Origin: DASQPR01 sp963831705
GTDB lineage: Bacteria > Actinomycetota > Actinomycetes > Mycobacteriales > Micromonosporaceae
NCBI GenBank assembly: GCA_963831705.1
Contig: CAWHRE010000010.1
Location: 992,001 to 1,056,000, forward strand
Direction of reading: 5' to 3'
DNA: 64,000 bases
Part shown: one piece after another, positions 17,146-26,263 of the stretch
Position numbering within the stretch: position 1 is the first letter of the stretch
Layout of the letters: every line of letters begins with the position of its first letter
The notes under the pieces: generated by a model
Seen by the model: the letters and a program-made list of their open reading frames with translations, nothing else
Database searches by the model: none
What the model was told of the DNA's origin: nothing
Translations under genes and position numbers: made by a program

Positions 17146-18633
17146 TTACTCGGCGGTTGGACGTTCGGTCCGGAGCGCCGCGATCGTTTCCGGAAGCGCG
17201 GCCGCAACGTCGGCGGACGTGATCGGGCGATCCCCCGCTGCCGCGTGCCGCCCGGCGAGACCGTGCACGAACGCGCCGGCCACCGCCGCACGTACCGGCG
17301 ACAGCCCGGCCGCCAGGAGCGACCCGATCAAGCCGGCGAGCACGTCGCCGGATCCGGCGGTCGCGAGAGCGGCGGTGCCGGTTGGGTTCACCCACGCCGT
17401 ACCGTCCGGCGAGGCGATCACCGTCCGGTCGCCCTTGAGCAGCACGACCGCTCGCATCTTCGCGGCGAGCCCGAGGGCCGACTCGACCCGATCGTCGCCG
17501 ACGTCGTGCCCGGCCAATCGCGCGAATTCACGGTCGTGCGGCGTCACGACCAGCGGGGCGGTACGCGCCCGGAGGAGGTCCGAGGTCTGCGCCGTCCGGC
17601 CGTCCGAAATCAGCGTGAGCGCGTCGGCATCCAGGCACACCGGCACCGGCGCGGCCAGCACGGCGCGTACTTCGTTGAGTGCCCGCTCGTCCGTGCCGAG
17701 ACCGCTGCCGCAGACCCACGCCTGTACGCGTCCGGTATCCGCGACGCGTGCGCTGGTGATGACCGACGGGTGTTGGGCGTTGATACGTTCCGCGGCGCCG
17801 CCGGCGTACCGGACCATGCCGACCGGCCCGGCGCTCGCACCGGTGACGGACAGCAGTGCCGCGCCCGGATATTCGTCGCTTCCGGTCGCGACGCCGACTA
17901 CGCCCCGGGTGTACTTGTCCGACGCTGCGGCGGCGTCCGGCCACCACGATGCGATATCGGCGGCGTCCGGGATTCGCAACGCCGGCGCACCGCGAAGCCA
18001 CGGCGCCAATCCGATGTCGACCAGGTCGACGAAGCCCGCCAGCGGTGCGGCCGGACCGACCGCGAGAGCCGGTTTGAGGCAGCCGAACGCGACCGTCACG
18101 TCGGCGGTCACCGACGGTTCGTGCACCGCGCCGGTGTCCACGTCAACTCCGGACGGTACGTCGACCGCCACCATCGTGGGACGCGCGCCGTCGGTTGCGC
18201 GTACCCGGTGGACCGTGGAGACCACGTCGGCGGCCAGCGGGCGCAGCGGACCGCGCCCACCGATTCCGACGATCCCGTCCATCACCAGGTCAAACGTCGG
18301 CGGTACGCCATCGGCGACGCGCCCGCCCGCGGCCAGTAGATCGGCCAGGCCGTCCCGATGCGCGCGCGCCGGATCCAGGAGCAGTGCTCGCACCGCAACG
18401 CCGCGCCGCGCCAGCAGCGCGCCGGCATACAGCGCGTCGCCGCCGTTATCGCCGGCGCCGATCAGCAGCAGGACCGTCCGGCCGTACACCGATCCGAAGC
18501 GCGCGGACAGCAGGTCGGCGCAGCGACGGGCGAGACCGGCCGCGGCACGCGCCATCAACGTGCCCGGCGGAAGCGTCGCCATCAACGCCTTCTCGGCCGC
18601 TCGCACGTCCGAAACTCGCCACACCTTGCGCAT
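17146..18633 (-). CDS. nnr: Bifunctional NAD(P)H-hydrate epimerase / ADP-dependent NAD(P)H-hydrate dehydratase
   Basis: A repair enzyme that converts hydrated NAD(P)H back to NAD(P)H. It has 495 residues. The N-terminal YjeF_N epimerase domain (about 1-215) contains LIGAGDNGGDALYAG; the C-terminal ribokinase-like dehydratase domain contains VVTPHDREFARL, LLKGDRTVI and the catalytic-loop TAGSGDVLAGLIG. Both domains are complete. acpS ends 13 bp upstream, so nnr, alr and the tsa genes are probably co-transcribed. Confidence 0.94.
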   Translation of the reverse strand: MRKVWRVSDVRAAEKALMATLPPGTLMARAAAGLARRCADLLSARFGSVYGRTVLLLIGAGDNGGDALYAGALLARRGVAVRALLLDPARAHRDGLADLLAAGGRVADGVPPTFDLVMDGIVGIGGRGPLRPLAADVVSTVHRVRATDGARPTMVAVDVPSGVDVDTGAVHEPSVTADVTVAFGCLKPALAVGPAAPLAGFVDLVDIGLAPWLRGAPALRIPDAADIASWWPDAAAASDKYTRGVVGVATGSDEYPGAALLSVTGASAGPVGMVRYAGGAAERINAQHPSVITSARVADTGRVQAWVCGSGLGTDERALNEVRAVLAAPVPVCLDADALTLISDGRTAQTSDLLRARTAPLVVTPHDREFARLAGHDVGDDRVESALGLAAKMRAVVLLKGDRTVIASPDGTAWVNPTGTAALATAGSGDVLAGLIGSLLAAGLSPVRAAVAGAFVHGLAGRHAAAGDRPITSADVAAALPETIAALRTERPTAE

Positions 18634-18646
18634 GTCTCAGCCCCTC

Positions 18647-19018
18647 TTAGTCACCTTCAGCTACCAACATCGCAGACGCGATGCCGCCGTCGTGTGACAG
18701 CGACAAATGCCATCGCGTGATCCCGCGTTCGGCGGCGGCGGCCGCGACCGTACCGGTCATCGTGAGCCACGGCCGACCGTCCGGATCGGACACCACCTCA
18801 CAGTCGTGCCACGACAGTCCGGTCGGCGCACCCAGCGCTTTCGCCATCGCCTCCTTGGCCGCGAAGCGGGCCGCAAGCGACTCCGGCGAACGCGGATTGC
18901 CGGACGGCGTCACCCGCTCCGATTCGGTGAACAACCGATCGGCGAGCAGCGGCGTCCGGGACAACGCGGCGGTGAAGCGCTCGACCAGGACCACATCCAT
19001 ACCGACGGCAACGATCAC
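18647..19018 (-). CDS. acpS: Holo-[acyl-carrier-protein] synthase
   Basis: AcpS transfers 4'-phosphopantetheine from CoA to ACP. It has 123 residues. The Mg-binding GMDVVLVERF (Asp8) and the second motif AARFAAKEAMAKALG (Glu in KEA) are clear, as is WHLSLSHDGG. It is the first gene of the long minus-strand operon and is divergent from the WXG100-like gene on the plus strand. Confidence 0.95.
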   Translation of the reverse strand: MIVAVGMDVVLVERFTAALSRTPLLADRLFTESERVTPSGNPRSPESLAARFAAKEAMAKALGAPTGLSWHDCEVVSDPDGRPWLTMTGTVAAAAAERGITRWHLSLSHDGGIASAMLVAEGD

Positions 19019-19053
19019 GGTCCCACCCTATCGAGTCGCTTCCCCGTCAAGAG

Positions 19054-19097
19054 GTGTGGATAAACCGAAGGGTCGCGGTCCGCCGAGCTTTCCACAC
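19054..19097. promoter_or_regulatory. Inverted repeat in the acpS / WXG100-like divergent gap
   Basis: GTGTGGA (19054-19060) and TCCACAC (19091-19097) form a 7-bp inverted repeat ending three bases before ATG 19100. No Shine-Dalgarno sequence is visible there. It could be an operator or an mRNA hairpin hiding the start. Confidence 0.4.
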
Positions 19098-19099
19098 CC

Positions 19100-19435
19100 A
19101 TGGTGTACGCCGGGCCGAACCCCAAAACTGGGCTGATGTTGCCGCTGGAGAGCTCTCCCGATGTCCTGGCCGAGATCGGCTCGGCCCTGGAGACGCTGGC
19201 GGACGGCATTCGGGGCTCGATCGGGGTGGCCCGAGAGCAGACGGTCGAGGTCATTCTCGGGCCCGCGTGGGCGAGCAGCGCGTCGTTGTGGGTCGCGATC
19301 GACGACGCCGAGGCGCGGGCGGACGCGATCGCCGAGGCGCTGATGGTCATCCGTCAGGCGATCCAGCAGGCGTCCGAGGGTTACGCGGCGGCGGATCGAC
19401 GGAGCGCGGCACGGCACGGTGCGATCCGATGGTGA
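19100..19435 (+). CDS. Small WXG100-like helical protein
   Basis: A 111-residue, largely helical protein (LAEIGSALETLADGIRGSIGVAREQ ... AEALMVIRQAIQQASEGYAAADR). Length, two predicted amphipathic helices and a central tryptophan (GPAWASSASLW) resemble ESAT-6/WXG100-type proteins, though no strict WXG is seen. It overlaps the downstream DUF1023 hydrolase gene by 7 bases, so they are co-translated. A role as partner or chaperone of that hydrolase is inference. Confidence 0.7.
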   Translation: MVYAGPNPKTGLMLPLESSPDVLAEIGSALETLADGIRGSIGVAREQTVEVILGPAWASSASLWVAIDDAEARADAIAEALMVIRQAIQQASEGYAAADRRSAARHGAIRW

Positions 19436-21021
19436 CCTACTCCGCTCTCCGTACGGTCGATGCGAAGTCCTGGAACCTCGCTGCCGAGGCGATGCGACGG
19501 TTCGCCGAAGCGCTCGCCGTCAAGGCCGACGAGTTGGGTGACGTGATCGATTGGCTGAGCGGGCATTGGGCCGGCACCGCGGCGACCGTCGCGCTCGATC
19601 GTCTGTCCACGATCCGAGCCGAGCTCTACGCGGCGTTCCCCGGCATCGTCTCGGTCGATCAAGCCGCGACCGAGTTGGGTGCCGCGGTGACGTTGGCTCG
19701 GGACCGGCTGGCGTACGCGTCCGAGCCGCGCCCCGGCTCGATCGTCGAGGTGACACCCGAGGGCGTCGTGACGTTCATCCCGACATCCGACCGGCCGGAC
19801 CAGGCCGATTTGGCCGAGCGGTACTCGGTCGAGCAGACGCTGCGTCGCGCGATCGAGGCGGCCGCGCACGCCGATCACGACGCCGATGAGCGCCTTCGCG
19901 GACTAAGTTTCGATCTCGACCGGCCCGTCGCGGTACCGGCGGCGCCGGCCGGTAGCGGACCGGTGGCGGTCGCGGCATGGTGGCGGGGACTGCCCCCGGA
20001 CCAGCAGAAATACGTGATCGCGATGGAGCCCGCAATGATCGCCGGACTGGACGGCGTGCCGGCGGACGATCGCGATCAGGCCTCCCGGCTGCTTCTACAT
20101 CGGGAGACCGCGACGCTCCGGGCTCAGGATGCCCTACTGCGCGAGAACCCGCTCGCGGCCGGGAACGCGAAAATGATCACGACCGTCGATGGCAAGATTA
20201 ACGGTCTTGAACTGCTGGAAGATCGACTCGACGGCACCGGGGAGGTCCGCGCGTACCTGCTCGGCTTGGACGCGTCGGCAGGTCGGGCCATCGTCTCGAT
20301 CGCGAATCCCGACGATGCGGCGAACACGCTCACGTTCGTCCCCGGGGTGACGTCCAGCCTCACGAACGTCGGCGTGACGCTGGGGTCAATCGACAACATC
20401 GAGCGGGCGAGCGCCCAGTTGCCGCCGACCGAGGCGTGGATTCCGACGGAATCCGGCGGCGTTGCCACGATCGGCTGGGTGAATTACGACGCGCCGAGTT
20501 CGATCCGGACCGCCACCAGCGCCGCCCCGGCCCAAACGGCGGCGGATCCGCTGTCGACGTTCGAGAACGGTCTCCGTACGACATCGACGCTCCCGGTAGA
20601 CCACGAAAGCGTGCTCGGCTATAGCTACGGTTCCGTGGTGGTTGGCGCCGCCTCGCAGCGGGGTGGTCTGCACGCCGACGACATCATTCTGGTCGGCAGT
20701 CCCGGAACCGGCGTACGGCAAGCAAGCGACCTGGGTGTTCCGCCCGACCACGTCTGGGCCACCGCCGCGAACCACGACCTGATTCCGCGCCTGTCCACGC
20801 CGAGCGCGTTGGTGGGTGATCTGCTCGGTCGCCCGTCCGATCAGAGTTGGTTCGGCACTGATCCGACCGCACCGTCATTCGGCGCGCAGGTCTTCGCGAG
20901 CAACCCGGGCCAACTGACGAAGCCACTCGAAGCACACACGTCCTACTTCGACATAGGTACGCCGTCCCTCACGTCAATCGCTCGCATAGCGGTAGGCGAC
21001 ACCCCCGACCTCCCCCACTGA
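19429..21021 (+). CDS. DUF1023-type alpha/beta hydrolase with WXG100-like N-terminal domain
   Basis: A 530-residue protein from ATG 19429. The first 100 residues form a helical domain with a WAG (WXG) turn at 47-49 in DWLSGHWAGTAA, like substrates of type VII secretion. The C-terminal half (about 250-530) matches the actinobacterial DUF1023 alpha/beta hydrolase family: nucleophile elbow GYSYGS with Ser399, VGSPGTGV and a late His in the TAANHDLIPRLS region. Such fusions are probably exported effectors or cell-envelope esterases (inference). No ESX machinery genes are in the window. Confidence 0.82.
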   Translation: MVTYSALRTVDAKSWNLAAEAMRRFAEALAVKADELGDVIDWLSGHWAGTAATVALDRLSTIRAELYAAFPGIVSVDQAATELGAAVTLARDRLAYASEPRPGSIVEVTPEGVVTFIPTSDRPDQADLAERYSVEQTLRRAIEAAAHADHDADERLRGLSFDLDRPVAVPAAPAGSGPVAVAAWWRGLPPDQQKYVIAMEPAMIAGLDGVPADDRDQASRLLLHRETATLRAQDALLRENPLAAGNAKMITTVDGKINGLELLEDRLDGTGEVRAYLLGLDASAGRAIVSIANPDDAANTLTFVPGVTSSLTNVGVTLGSIDNIERASAQLPPTEAWIPTESGGVATIGWVNYDAPSSIRTATSAAPAQTAADPLSTFENGLRTTSTLPVDHESVLGYSYGSVVVGAASQRGGLHADDIILVGSPGTGVRQASDLGVPPDHVWATAANHDLIPRLSTPSALVGDLLGRPSDQSWFGTDPTAPSFGAQVFASNPGQLTKPLEAHTSYFDIGTPSLTSIARIAVGDTPDLPH

Positions 21022-21029
21022 CCCGAAAC

Positions 21030-21043
21030 CCAGGATCAAATTC
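21030..21043. repeat. Isolated half-arm of the palindromic repeat
   Basis: CCAGGATCAAATTC resembles one arm (CCAGGATCAACTT) of the palindromic family, without a partner arm nearby. Possibly a decayed copy. Confidence 0.3.
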
Positions 21044-21058
21044 GCATTTGCATCGTGC

Positions 21059-21697
21059 TCAGCGCTGCCGATCCAGCGCCAACCGCAAGCCGAACCCAAC
21101 GAACACGACGCCAGTGACACGATCCAACCAACGGCGTACGTTCGGCCGGCCCAACCATCCGGCCGCGAACCGGACCATCGCGATCAGAGCCGTGAACCAG
21201 ATCAGTCCCTCGACGTCATGGACGCCACCGAGCACCAGCGACGCGAGGAACGGATTGACGCCATGTGGCAGAAACTGCGGCAAAACCGCGAGGTAGAACA
21301 CGCCGATCTTCGGGTTCAACAGATTGGTGAACAGACCGGCGCGAGCCGCCGCCATTGACGAGCTCTGTCGTTCGGTCACGACCGGAGTGACATCGCCGTC
21401 CTCGGAGCCGGGACGCCGCGATCGCCAGACCGCCCGTACGCCCAGGAAACAGAGGTACGCCGCGCCGGCCCATCGCATGATCGTGTACGCAAGTTCCGAC
21501 GCGGTCAGCAGCGCGGTGAGCCCCAAACCTCCCGCTGCCGCCCAGCACAGGCAGCCGGTGCCGATCCCCAGAGCAGCAGCGAAGCCCTCGCGCCGACCGC
21601 CGGCTGCCGCGGTCCGGACCACGAACACGGTGTCGAGACCGGGGGTAATGGTCAGAAGTGCCGCGAAGATCGCGAACGAGAGCACCGAGGAAAGCAC
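21059..21697 (-). CDS. LysE/RhtB-family amino-acid exporter
   Basis: A 212-residue membrane protein with about five to six hydrophobic segments. The N-terminal LTITPGLDTVFVVRTAAAGGRREGFAAALGIGTG and the GLFTNLLNPKIGVFYLAVLPQF motif are diagnostic of LysE-type translocators, which export amino acids such as lysine, threonine or homoserine. The substrate cannot be told. It starts at GTG 21697. A palindromic repeat lies immediately upstream. Confidence 0.9.
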   Translation of the reverse strand: MLSSVLSFAIFAALLTITPGLDTVFVVRTAAAGGRREGFAAALGIGTGCLCWAAAGGLGLTALLTASELAYTIMRWAGAAYLCFLGVRAVWRSRRPGSEDGDVTPVVTERQSSSMAAARAGLFTNLLNPKIGVFYLAVLPQFLPHGVNPFLASLVLGGVHDVEGLIWFTALIAMVRFAAGWLGRPNVRRWLDRVTGVVFVGFGLRLALDRQR

Positions 21698-21715
21698 GCA
21701 GGCAGCGTAGACGGA

Positions 21716-21778
21716 AAGTTGATCCTGGAGTTATCCGCACGACACACCGTCGAAGCGCTAACCAACTCCAGGATCAAC
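21716..21778. repeat. Intergenic palindromic repeat, copy 3
   Basis: The left arm is AAGTTGATCCTGGAGTTA; the right arm ends CTCCAGGATCAAC. Read on the minus strand the core is GTTAGCGCTTCGACGGTGTG, nearly the same as copies 1 and 4. It lies between the glmS 3' end and the start of the LysE-type gene. Confidence 0.85.
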
Positions 21779-21799
21779 AAGAAACTGCGTGCGGGGCGG

Positions 21800-23719
21800 C
21801 TATTCGACGGTTACCGACTTTGCCAGGTTTCTCGGCTGGTCTACGTCGTGTTTGCGAGTCCTGGCGATCTCGGCCGCGAAGATCTGCATCGGCACGGTGG
21901 TCATCAGTGGAGCCAGCAACGTCGGCGTACGCGGGACCGAAATGACGTGGTCGGCGTACGCGCGGACGGCCTCGTCGCCTTCCTCGGCGATCACGATCGT
22001 GCGGGCGCCACGAGCGCGTACCTCTTGGATGTTCGAAATGATCTTGTCGTGCAACATGCCCCGGCCGGCCGGCGACGGCACGATGCAGACGACCGGAGTG
22101 CCGTCCTCGATCAACGCGATCGGACCGTGCTTGAGTTCGCCCGCGGCGAAGCCCTCGGCGTGCATGTACGCGAGTTCCTTGAGCTTCAACGCGCCCTCGA
22201 GCGCGACCGGGTAACCGACATGGCGCCCGATGAACAGGATCGCCTTCGCATCGACCAGATCCCGGGCCAGTTCGCGGACCGGCTCCATGGTGTCGAGCAG
22301 TACGTCCAGCTTCGCTGGGATCTTTTGCAGCTCGCTGACGACCGCGGCCACCTCATCCGCGTACTTGATCCCACGTACCTGCGCCAGATGCAGCCCGACC
22401 AGGTAGCACGCGACCAGCTGGGTGAGGAACGCCTTCGTTGACGCGACCGCGATCTCCGGGCCGCCGTGCGTGTAGAGCACCGCGTCGGATTCGCGCGGAA
22501 TCGTGGAACCGTTGGTGTTGCAGATCGCGAGTACGCGCGCCTTCTGGTCCTTCGCGTGGCGGAGCGCCATCAGCGTGTCCATCGTCTCGCCGGACTGCGA
22601 GATCGCCACGACCAGCGTCGAGCGGTCGAGGACCGGGTCGCGGTACCGGAACTCGCTGGCCAGCTCGACCTCGCAGGGGATGCGCGTCCAGTGCTCGATC
22701 GCGTACTTCGCGACCAGTCCAGCGTGGTAGGCGGTACCGCACGCGACGATGAACACCTTGTCCACGTCTCGCAGATCCTGGTCGGTGAGCCGGACCTCGT
22801 CGAGCATCACCTCGCCGGTATCGCTCAGCCGGCCGAGCAACGTGTCCGCGATGACCTGCGGTTGCTCGGCGATCTCTTTCAGCATGAAGAACTCGTGGCC
22901 GCCCTTTTCCGCCGCGCTCGCGTCCCAGTCGATGTGGTACTCGCGACCGGCCACCTCGAAGCCGTCGAAGTCGGTGATCACGATCGAGTCGGGCGTAATC
23001 GTGACGACCTGGTCCTGACCGAGTTCGACCGCCTCGCGCGTGTGCTCGATGAACGCGGAGACGTCGCTGGCCAGGAAGTTTTCGCCAATGCCACGGCCGA
23101 CGACGAGGGGCGAGTTGCGGCGCGCGCCCACCACCACGCCGGGGCTGTCCGCATCGATCGCGAGCAGCGTGAACGCGCCGTCAAGTTGGCGGCAGACCCG
23201 GCGCATCGCGGTCGCCAGGTCCGCGCCGGCCGCAGCGCGGTCACCGCTCGTCGAAACCGGCGCGGTACCTGCCGAGACCTCGGCGCGCAATTCACGTGCC
23301 AGCAGGTGCGCGACGCACTCGGTGTCGGTGTCGCTCGCGAACGCGATGCCCTCGGCTTCAAGCTGGGCGCGGAGCTTCGCGAAATTCTCGATGATGCCGT
23401 TGTGGATCACCGCGATCCGGCCATCGGCCGAGCGGTGCGGGTGAGCATTGCGGTCGGTGGGGCCGCCGTGGGTGGCCCAGCGCGTGTGACCGATCCCGGT
23501 CATGCCATCGCCGATCTCGCCCGCAGCCGTGTTACGCGCTTCCGCCAGCGCTTTCTCCAGGTTGGCGAGCTTGCCCGCCCGGCGCTCGGTGAGGAGGCGG
23601 TCGCCACTCAGTACGGCGATGCCGGCCGAGTCGTAGCCTCGGTACTCCAGCCGCCGTAGCCCGTCGATCAGGATGCTGAGCGCGGGTCGCGCCCCTACGT
23701 AGCCCACGATTCCACACAT
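21800..23719 (-). CDS. glmS: Glutamine-fructose-6-phosphate aminotransferase (isomerizing)
   Basis: GlmS makes glucosamine-6-phosphate, the first step to UDP-GlcNAc for peptidoglycan. It has 639 residues from ATG 23719, with the N-terminal nucleophile in MCGIVGYVGARPA, the glutaminase motifs GHTRWATHGGPT and NGIIENF, two SIS isomerase domains (SQSGETMDTLMALRHAK; EGALKLKELAYMHAEGF) and the C-terminal NLAKSVTVE. An upstream in-frame extension is unlikely because Cys must follow the initiator Met. glmM, the next pathway enzyme, is just upstream but behind its own terminator. Confidence 0.97.
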   Translation of the reverse strand: MCGIVGYVGARPALSILIDGLRRLEYRGYDSAGIAVLSGDRLLTERRAGKLANLEKALAEARNTAAGEIGDGMTGIGHTRWATHGGPTDRNAHPHRSADGRIAVIHNGIIENFAKLRAQLEAEGIAFASDTDTECVAHLLARELRAEVSAGTAPVSTSGDRAAAGADLATAMRRVCRQLDGAFTLLAIDADSPGVVVGARRNSPLVVGRGIGENFLASDVSAFIEHTREAVELGQDQVVTITPDSIVITDFDGFEVAGREYHIDWDASAAEKGGHEFFMLKEIAEQPQVIADTLLGRLSDTGEVMLDEVRLTDQDLRDVDKVFIVACGTAYHAGLVAKYAIEHWTRIPCEVELASEFRYRDPVLDRSTLVVAISQSGETMDTLMALRHAKDQKARVLAICNTNGSTIPRESDAVLYTHGGPEIAVASTKAFLTQLVACYLVGLHLAQVRGIKYADEVAAVVSELQKIPAKLDVLLDTMEPVRELARDLVDAKAILFIGRHVGYPVALEGALKLKELAYMHAEGFAAGELKHGPIALIEDGTPVVCIVPSPAGRGMLHDKIISNIQEVRARGARTIVIAEEGDEAVRAYADHVISVPRTPTLLAPLMTTVPMQIFAAEIARTRKHDVDQPRNLAKSVTVE

Positions 23720-23806
23720 GCCAGGCAGCCTAGCGTACGTCTGCTCATGTTGCATGCGCGAAAGCCATGCATTCGAGCACTGGAGATGATCGAAGAAGAA
23801 AGACAA

Positions 23807-23842
23807 AAAAGGTCGTGGCGTGATGTCACGCCACGACCTTTT
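23807..23842 (-). terminator. Intrinsic terminator downstream of glmM
   Basis: A 17-bp perfect stem (core AAGGTCGTGGCGTGA, short loop) followed on the minus strand by a run of six T. It is the clearest rho-independent terminator in the window and separates glmM from glmS. Confidence 0.92.
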
Positions 23843-23866
23843 AACGAACTATGCGGTACGCCCAAA

Positions 23867-25204
23867 CTAGGCGGCACCCACGACAGCGGCGATCCGCTCA
23901 GCCACCGACGTCGCCAGATCCAGCGTTTTCGCCTCGACCATCACGCGTACGAGTGGCTCGGTGCCGGACGGACGCAGCAGCACGCGACCGGTCGCTCCGA
24001 GTTCGGCTGATGCTTGATCGACGGCTGCGACCACCGATGGTGCGGATGCGCCCGCGGTGCGATCCTTCACGGCGACATTGATCAGCACCTGCGGCAACTT
24101 CGTCACGGTCGCCGCGAGATCCTGCAGCGATCGGCCGGTCGCGGCCATCCGGGCCATCAGATGCAGCGCGGTCAGCACGCCGTCGCCGGTCGTCGCGTAC
24201 GCCGGCATGACCACGTGGCCGCTCTGCTCGCCACCGATCGAGTAACCGCCGGCGGCCAGCGCTTCGAGCACGTACCGGTCACCGACCTTCGTCTCGACCA
24301 GCTTGATGCCCTCGGCTGCCATCGCGATCTTGAGGCCGAGATTACTCATCACCGTGACGACAAGCGTGTCGTCGGCCAACGTACCGGCGTCGCGCATCGC
24401 CATCGCCAGGACCGCCATGATCTCGTCACCGTCCACGACCTCGCCGTCGGCGGTGACCGCGAGCACTCGATCCGCGTCGCCGTCGTGTGCGATACCGAGG
24501 TGAGCACCGTGTTCGATCACCGCCGCGCGGACCGCGTCGAGGTGCGTGGAGCCGCAGTCGTCGTTGATGTTGATGCCGTCCGGCTCCGCGTGGATCGCGA
24601 TCACTTCGGCGCCGGCCGACTCGTACACGGCCGGGGCGATTTCGGATGCCGCGCCGTTTGCGCAGTCCACGACGACCTTGATACCGGCCAGTGAGTTCGG
24701 GACGCTGTTCAATAGGTGATCGACGTACGCGTCGGAGCCGTCCAGCAACTCGTGTACGCGCCCGATCTCCGACCCGCTCGGGCGGCTCCAGTCGATGCCG
24801 TTCGCGATCGCGGCCTCGATCTCGTTCTCGATGTCGTCCGGGAGCTTCTGGCCACCGGCGGCGAACAGCTTGATGCCGTTGTCCGGCATGGGATTGTGCG
24901 ACGCGGAGATCATCACGCCGAAGTCGGCCCGAGTCTCGGCGACGAGATGCGCGACACCCGGCGTCGGCAGGACTCCGACCCGTACGACGATCGCTCCGGT
25001 ACTCGCGAGGCCCGCGACCACGGCGGCTTCCAGCATCTCGCCGCTCGCACGCGGATCTCGGCCCACGACGACCACCGGCGGATGAGTCCGGTCTCGTTCA
25101 CCCAGGACGTGTGCGGCCGCGACTGCGATCGACATCGCGAGTTCCGGGGTGAGGTCAACGTTTGCCCGGCCGCGTACGCCGTCAGTGCCGAAAAGCCGTC
25201 CCAT
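23867..25204 (-). CDS. glmM: Phosphoglucosamine mutase
   Basis: GlmM interconverts glucosamine-6-P and glucosamine-1-P, the step after GlmS. It has 445 residues from ATG 25204, with AGGAG upstream. Signatures are MGRLFGTDGVRGRAN at the start, the phosphoserine loop GVMISASHNPMPDNG (Ser102), the Mg-binding AHDGDADR, the sugar-binding GGEQSGH and the phosphate-binding RPSGTEPLVRVMVE. It sits immediately downstream of rplM-rpsI, a common actinobacterial order. Confidence 0.97.
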   Translation of the reverse strand: MGRLFGTDGVRGRANVDLTPELAMSIAVAAAHVLGERDRTHPPVVVVGRDPRASGEMLEAAVVAGLASTGAIVVRVGVLPTPGVAHLVAETRADFGVMISASHNPMPDNGIKLFAAGGQKLPDDIENEIEAAIANGIDWSRPSGSEIGRVHELLDGSDAYVDHLLNSVPNSLAGIKVVVDCANGAASEIAPAVYESAGAEVIAIHAEPDGININDDCGSTHLDAVRAAVIEHGAHLGIAHDGDADRVLAVTADGEVVDGDEIMAVLAMAMRDAGTLADDTLVVTVMSNLGLKIAMAAEGIKLVETKVGDRYVLEALAAGGYSIGGEQSGHVVMPAYATTGDGVLTALHLMARMAATGRSLQDLAATVTKLPQVLINVAVKDRTAGASAPSVVAAVDQASAELGATGRVLLRPSGTEPLVRVMVEAKTLDLATSVAERIAAVVGAA

Positions 25205-25240
25205 GCATGTGCTCCTGACATAAGTCCATACAAAAAACGC

Positions 25241-25280
25241 GACCGAGCCGCCCCTTTGAAGGGGCAACCCGGCCGCGGTC
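25241..25280 (-). terminator. Terminator of the rplM-rpsI operon
   Basis: Nested stems (GACCG/CGGTC, GCCG/CGGC and CCCCTT/AAGGGG) are followed on the minus strand by GCG and six T. It lies between the rpsI stop and glmM. Confidence 0.8.
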
Positions 25281-25298
25281 AGCTTGCCAAAGCGAGAT

Positions 25299-25823
25299 TT
25301 AACGCTTCGAGTACTGAGGTGCCTTACGGGCCTTCTTGAGACCGTACTTCTTCGACTCGGTGACGCGGGCGTCACGGGTCAGGAAGCCGGACTTCTTCAA
25401 GGTCGGACGGTCATCCGGGTCGACTTCGATCAGCGCGCGGGCTACCGCGAGACGCAGCGCGCCGGCCTGGCCGGTGATGCCACCGCCACGGAGGTTCGCC
25501 ACGACGTCGTACGCCTCGGCGTTGTCGGTCTGCACGAGCGGCTCCTTGATGAGCTGCTGGTGGACCTTGTTCGGGAAGTAGTTCTCCAGCGGACGGCCGT
25601 TCAGCGTGAACACGCCGGTGCCCGGGAGCAGGCGAACGCGAACGATCGCCTCCTTGCGGCGGCCGACGGTCTGCGCGAGGTGACCGCCCTTGCCGACGAT
25701 CTTCGCTGGGCGGGTCTTCGTCACGGGAGCGCTCGCCGCAGCGGGCGCCGGCGTCTCGGACGTGTAGGACGTCTCGGCGCCTTCTTCAGGATCGGTCATC
25801 AGTTCTTCCTCGTTGGCGCTCAC
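25299..25823 (-). CDS. rpsI: 30S ribosomal protein S9
   Basis: A 174-residue S9. The conserved body runs from VGRRKEAIVRVRLLPGTG to the C terminus GLKKARKAPQYSKR, whose basic tail reaches the P-site tRNA. The first 45 or so residues are an acidic, Ala/Pro-rich extension (MSANEEELMTDPEEGAETS...) usual in actinobacteria. Its start overlaps the rplM stop by four bases. Confidence 0.97.
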   Translation of the reverse strand: MSANEEELMTDPEEGAETSYTSETPAPAAASAPVTKTRPAKIVGKGGHLAQTVGRRKEAIVRVRLLPGTGVFTLNGRPLENYFPNKVHQQLIKEPLVQTDNAEAYDVVANLRGGGITGQAGALRLAVARALIEVDPDDRPTLKKSGFLTRDARVTESKKYGLKKARKAPQYSKR

Positions 25824-26263
25824 TGCGCAACCTGCTTGAATTCGAAGGGCTTCGGCTGCTGCGCGGCGTGCGGGTGCTCGGCACCCGCATACACCTTGAG
25901 CTTTCCGATCAGCTTGTTGCCGAGGCGGTTGTGCGGAAGCATGCCCTTGACGGCCAGCTCGATCGCACGCTCCGGACGCGTCTGAAGCAGGTCGGAGTAT
26001 GCGACCTGCTTCAGACCACCCGGGTAACCCGAGTGGCGGTAAGCGACCTTGGTCTCACGCTTGTTGCCGGTCAGCGCGACCTTGCTGGCGTTGATGACGA
26101 TCACAAAGTCGCCTGCGTCAACGTGGGGCGCGAAGGTCGGCTTGTGCTTGCCGCGCAGAAGAGTGGCGGCGTGGGTCGCGAGGCGGCCCAGCACGACGTC
26201 AGAAGCGTCGATGACGTGCCACTCGCGCTCAATCTCACCCGGCTTCGGGCTGTACGTACGCAC
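25820..26263 (-). CDS. rplM: 50S ribosomal protein L13
   Basis: L13 is an early-assembly 50S protein of 147 residues from GTG 26263 (VRTYSPKPGEIEREWHVIDASDVVLGRLAT). The family core LRGKHKPTFAPHVDAGDFVIVINA and the ending HPHAAQQPKPFEF are present. AAGG lies upstream of the GTG. It is the first gene of rplM-rpsI; a promoter candidate lies about 200 bp upstream (26454-26483). Confidence 0.97.
   Translation of the reverse strand: MRTYSPKPGEIEREWHVIDASDVVLGRLATHAATLLRGKHKPTFAPHVDAGDFVIVINASKVALTGNKRETKVAYRHSGYPGGLKQVAYSDLLQTRPERAIELAVKGMLPHNRLGNKLIGKLKVYAGAEHPHAAQQPKPFEFKQVAQ

Noticed and set aside
19054..19428. Upstream extension of the DUF1023 hydrolase frame
   Set aside because: It overlaps the WXG100-like gene in another frame and is Arg/Gly-rich without homology. 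ATG 19429 gives a family-like N terminus.
23720..23806. glmS ribozyme upstream of glmS
   Set aside because: The glmS 5' region here is short and shows no glmS-ribozyme features; that element is known mainly from Firmicutes.
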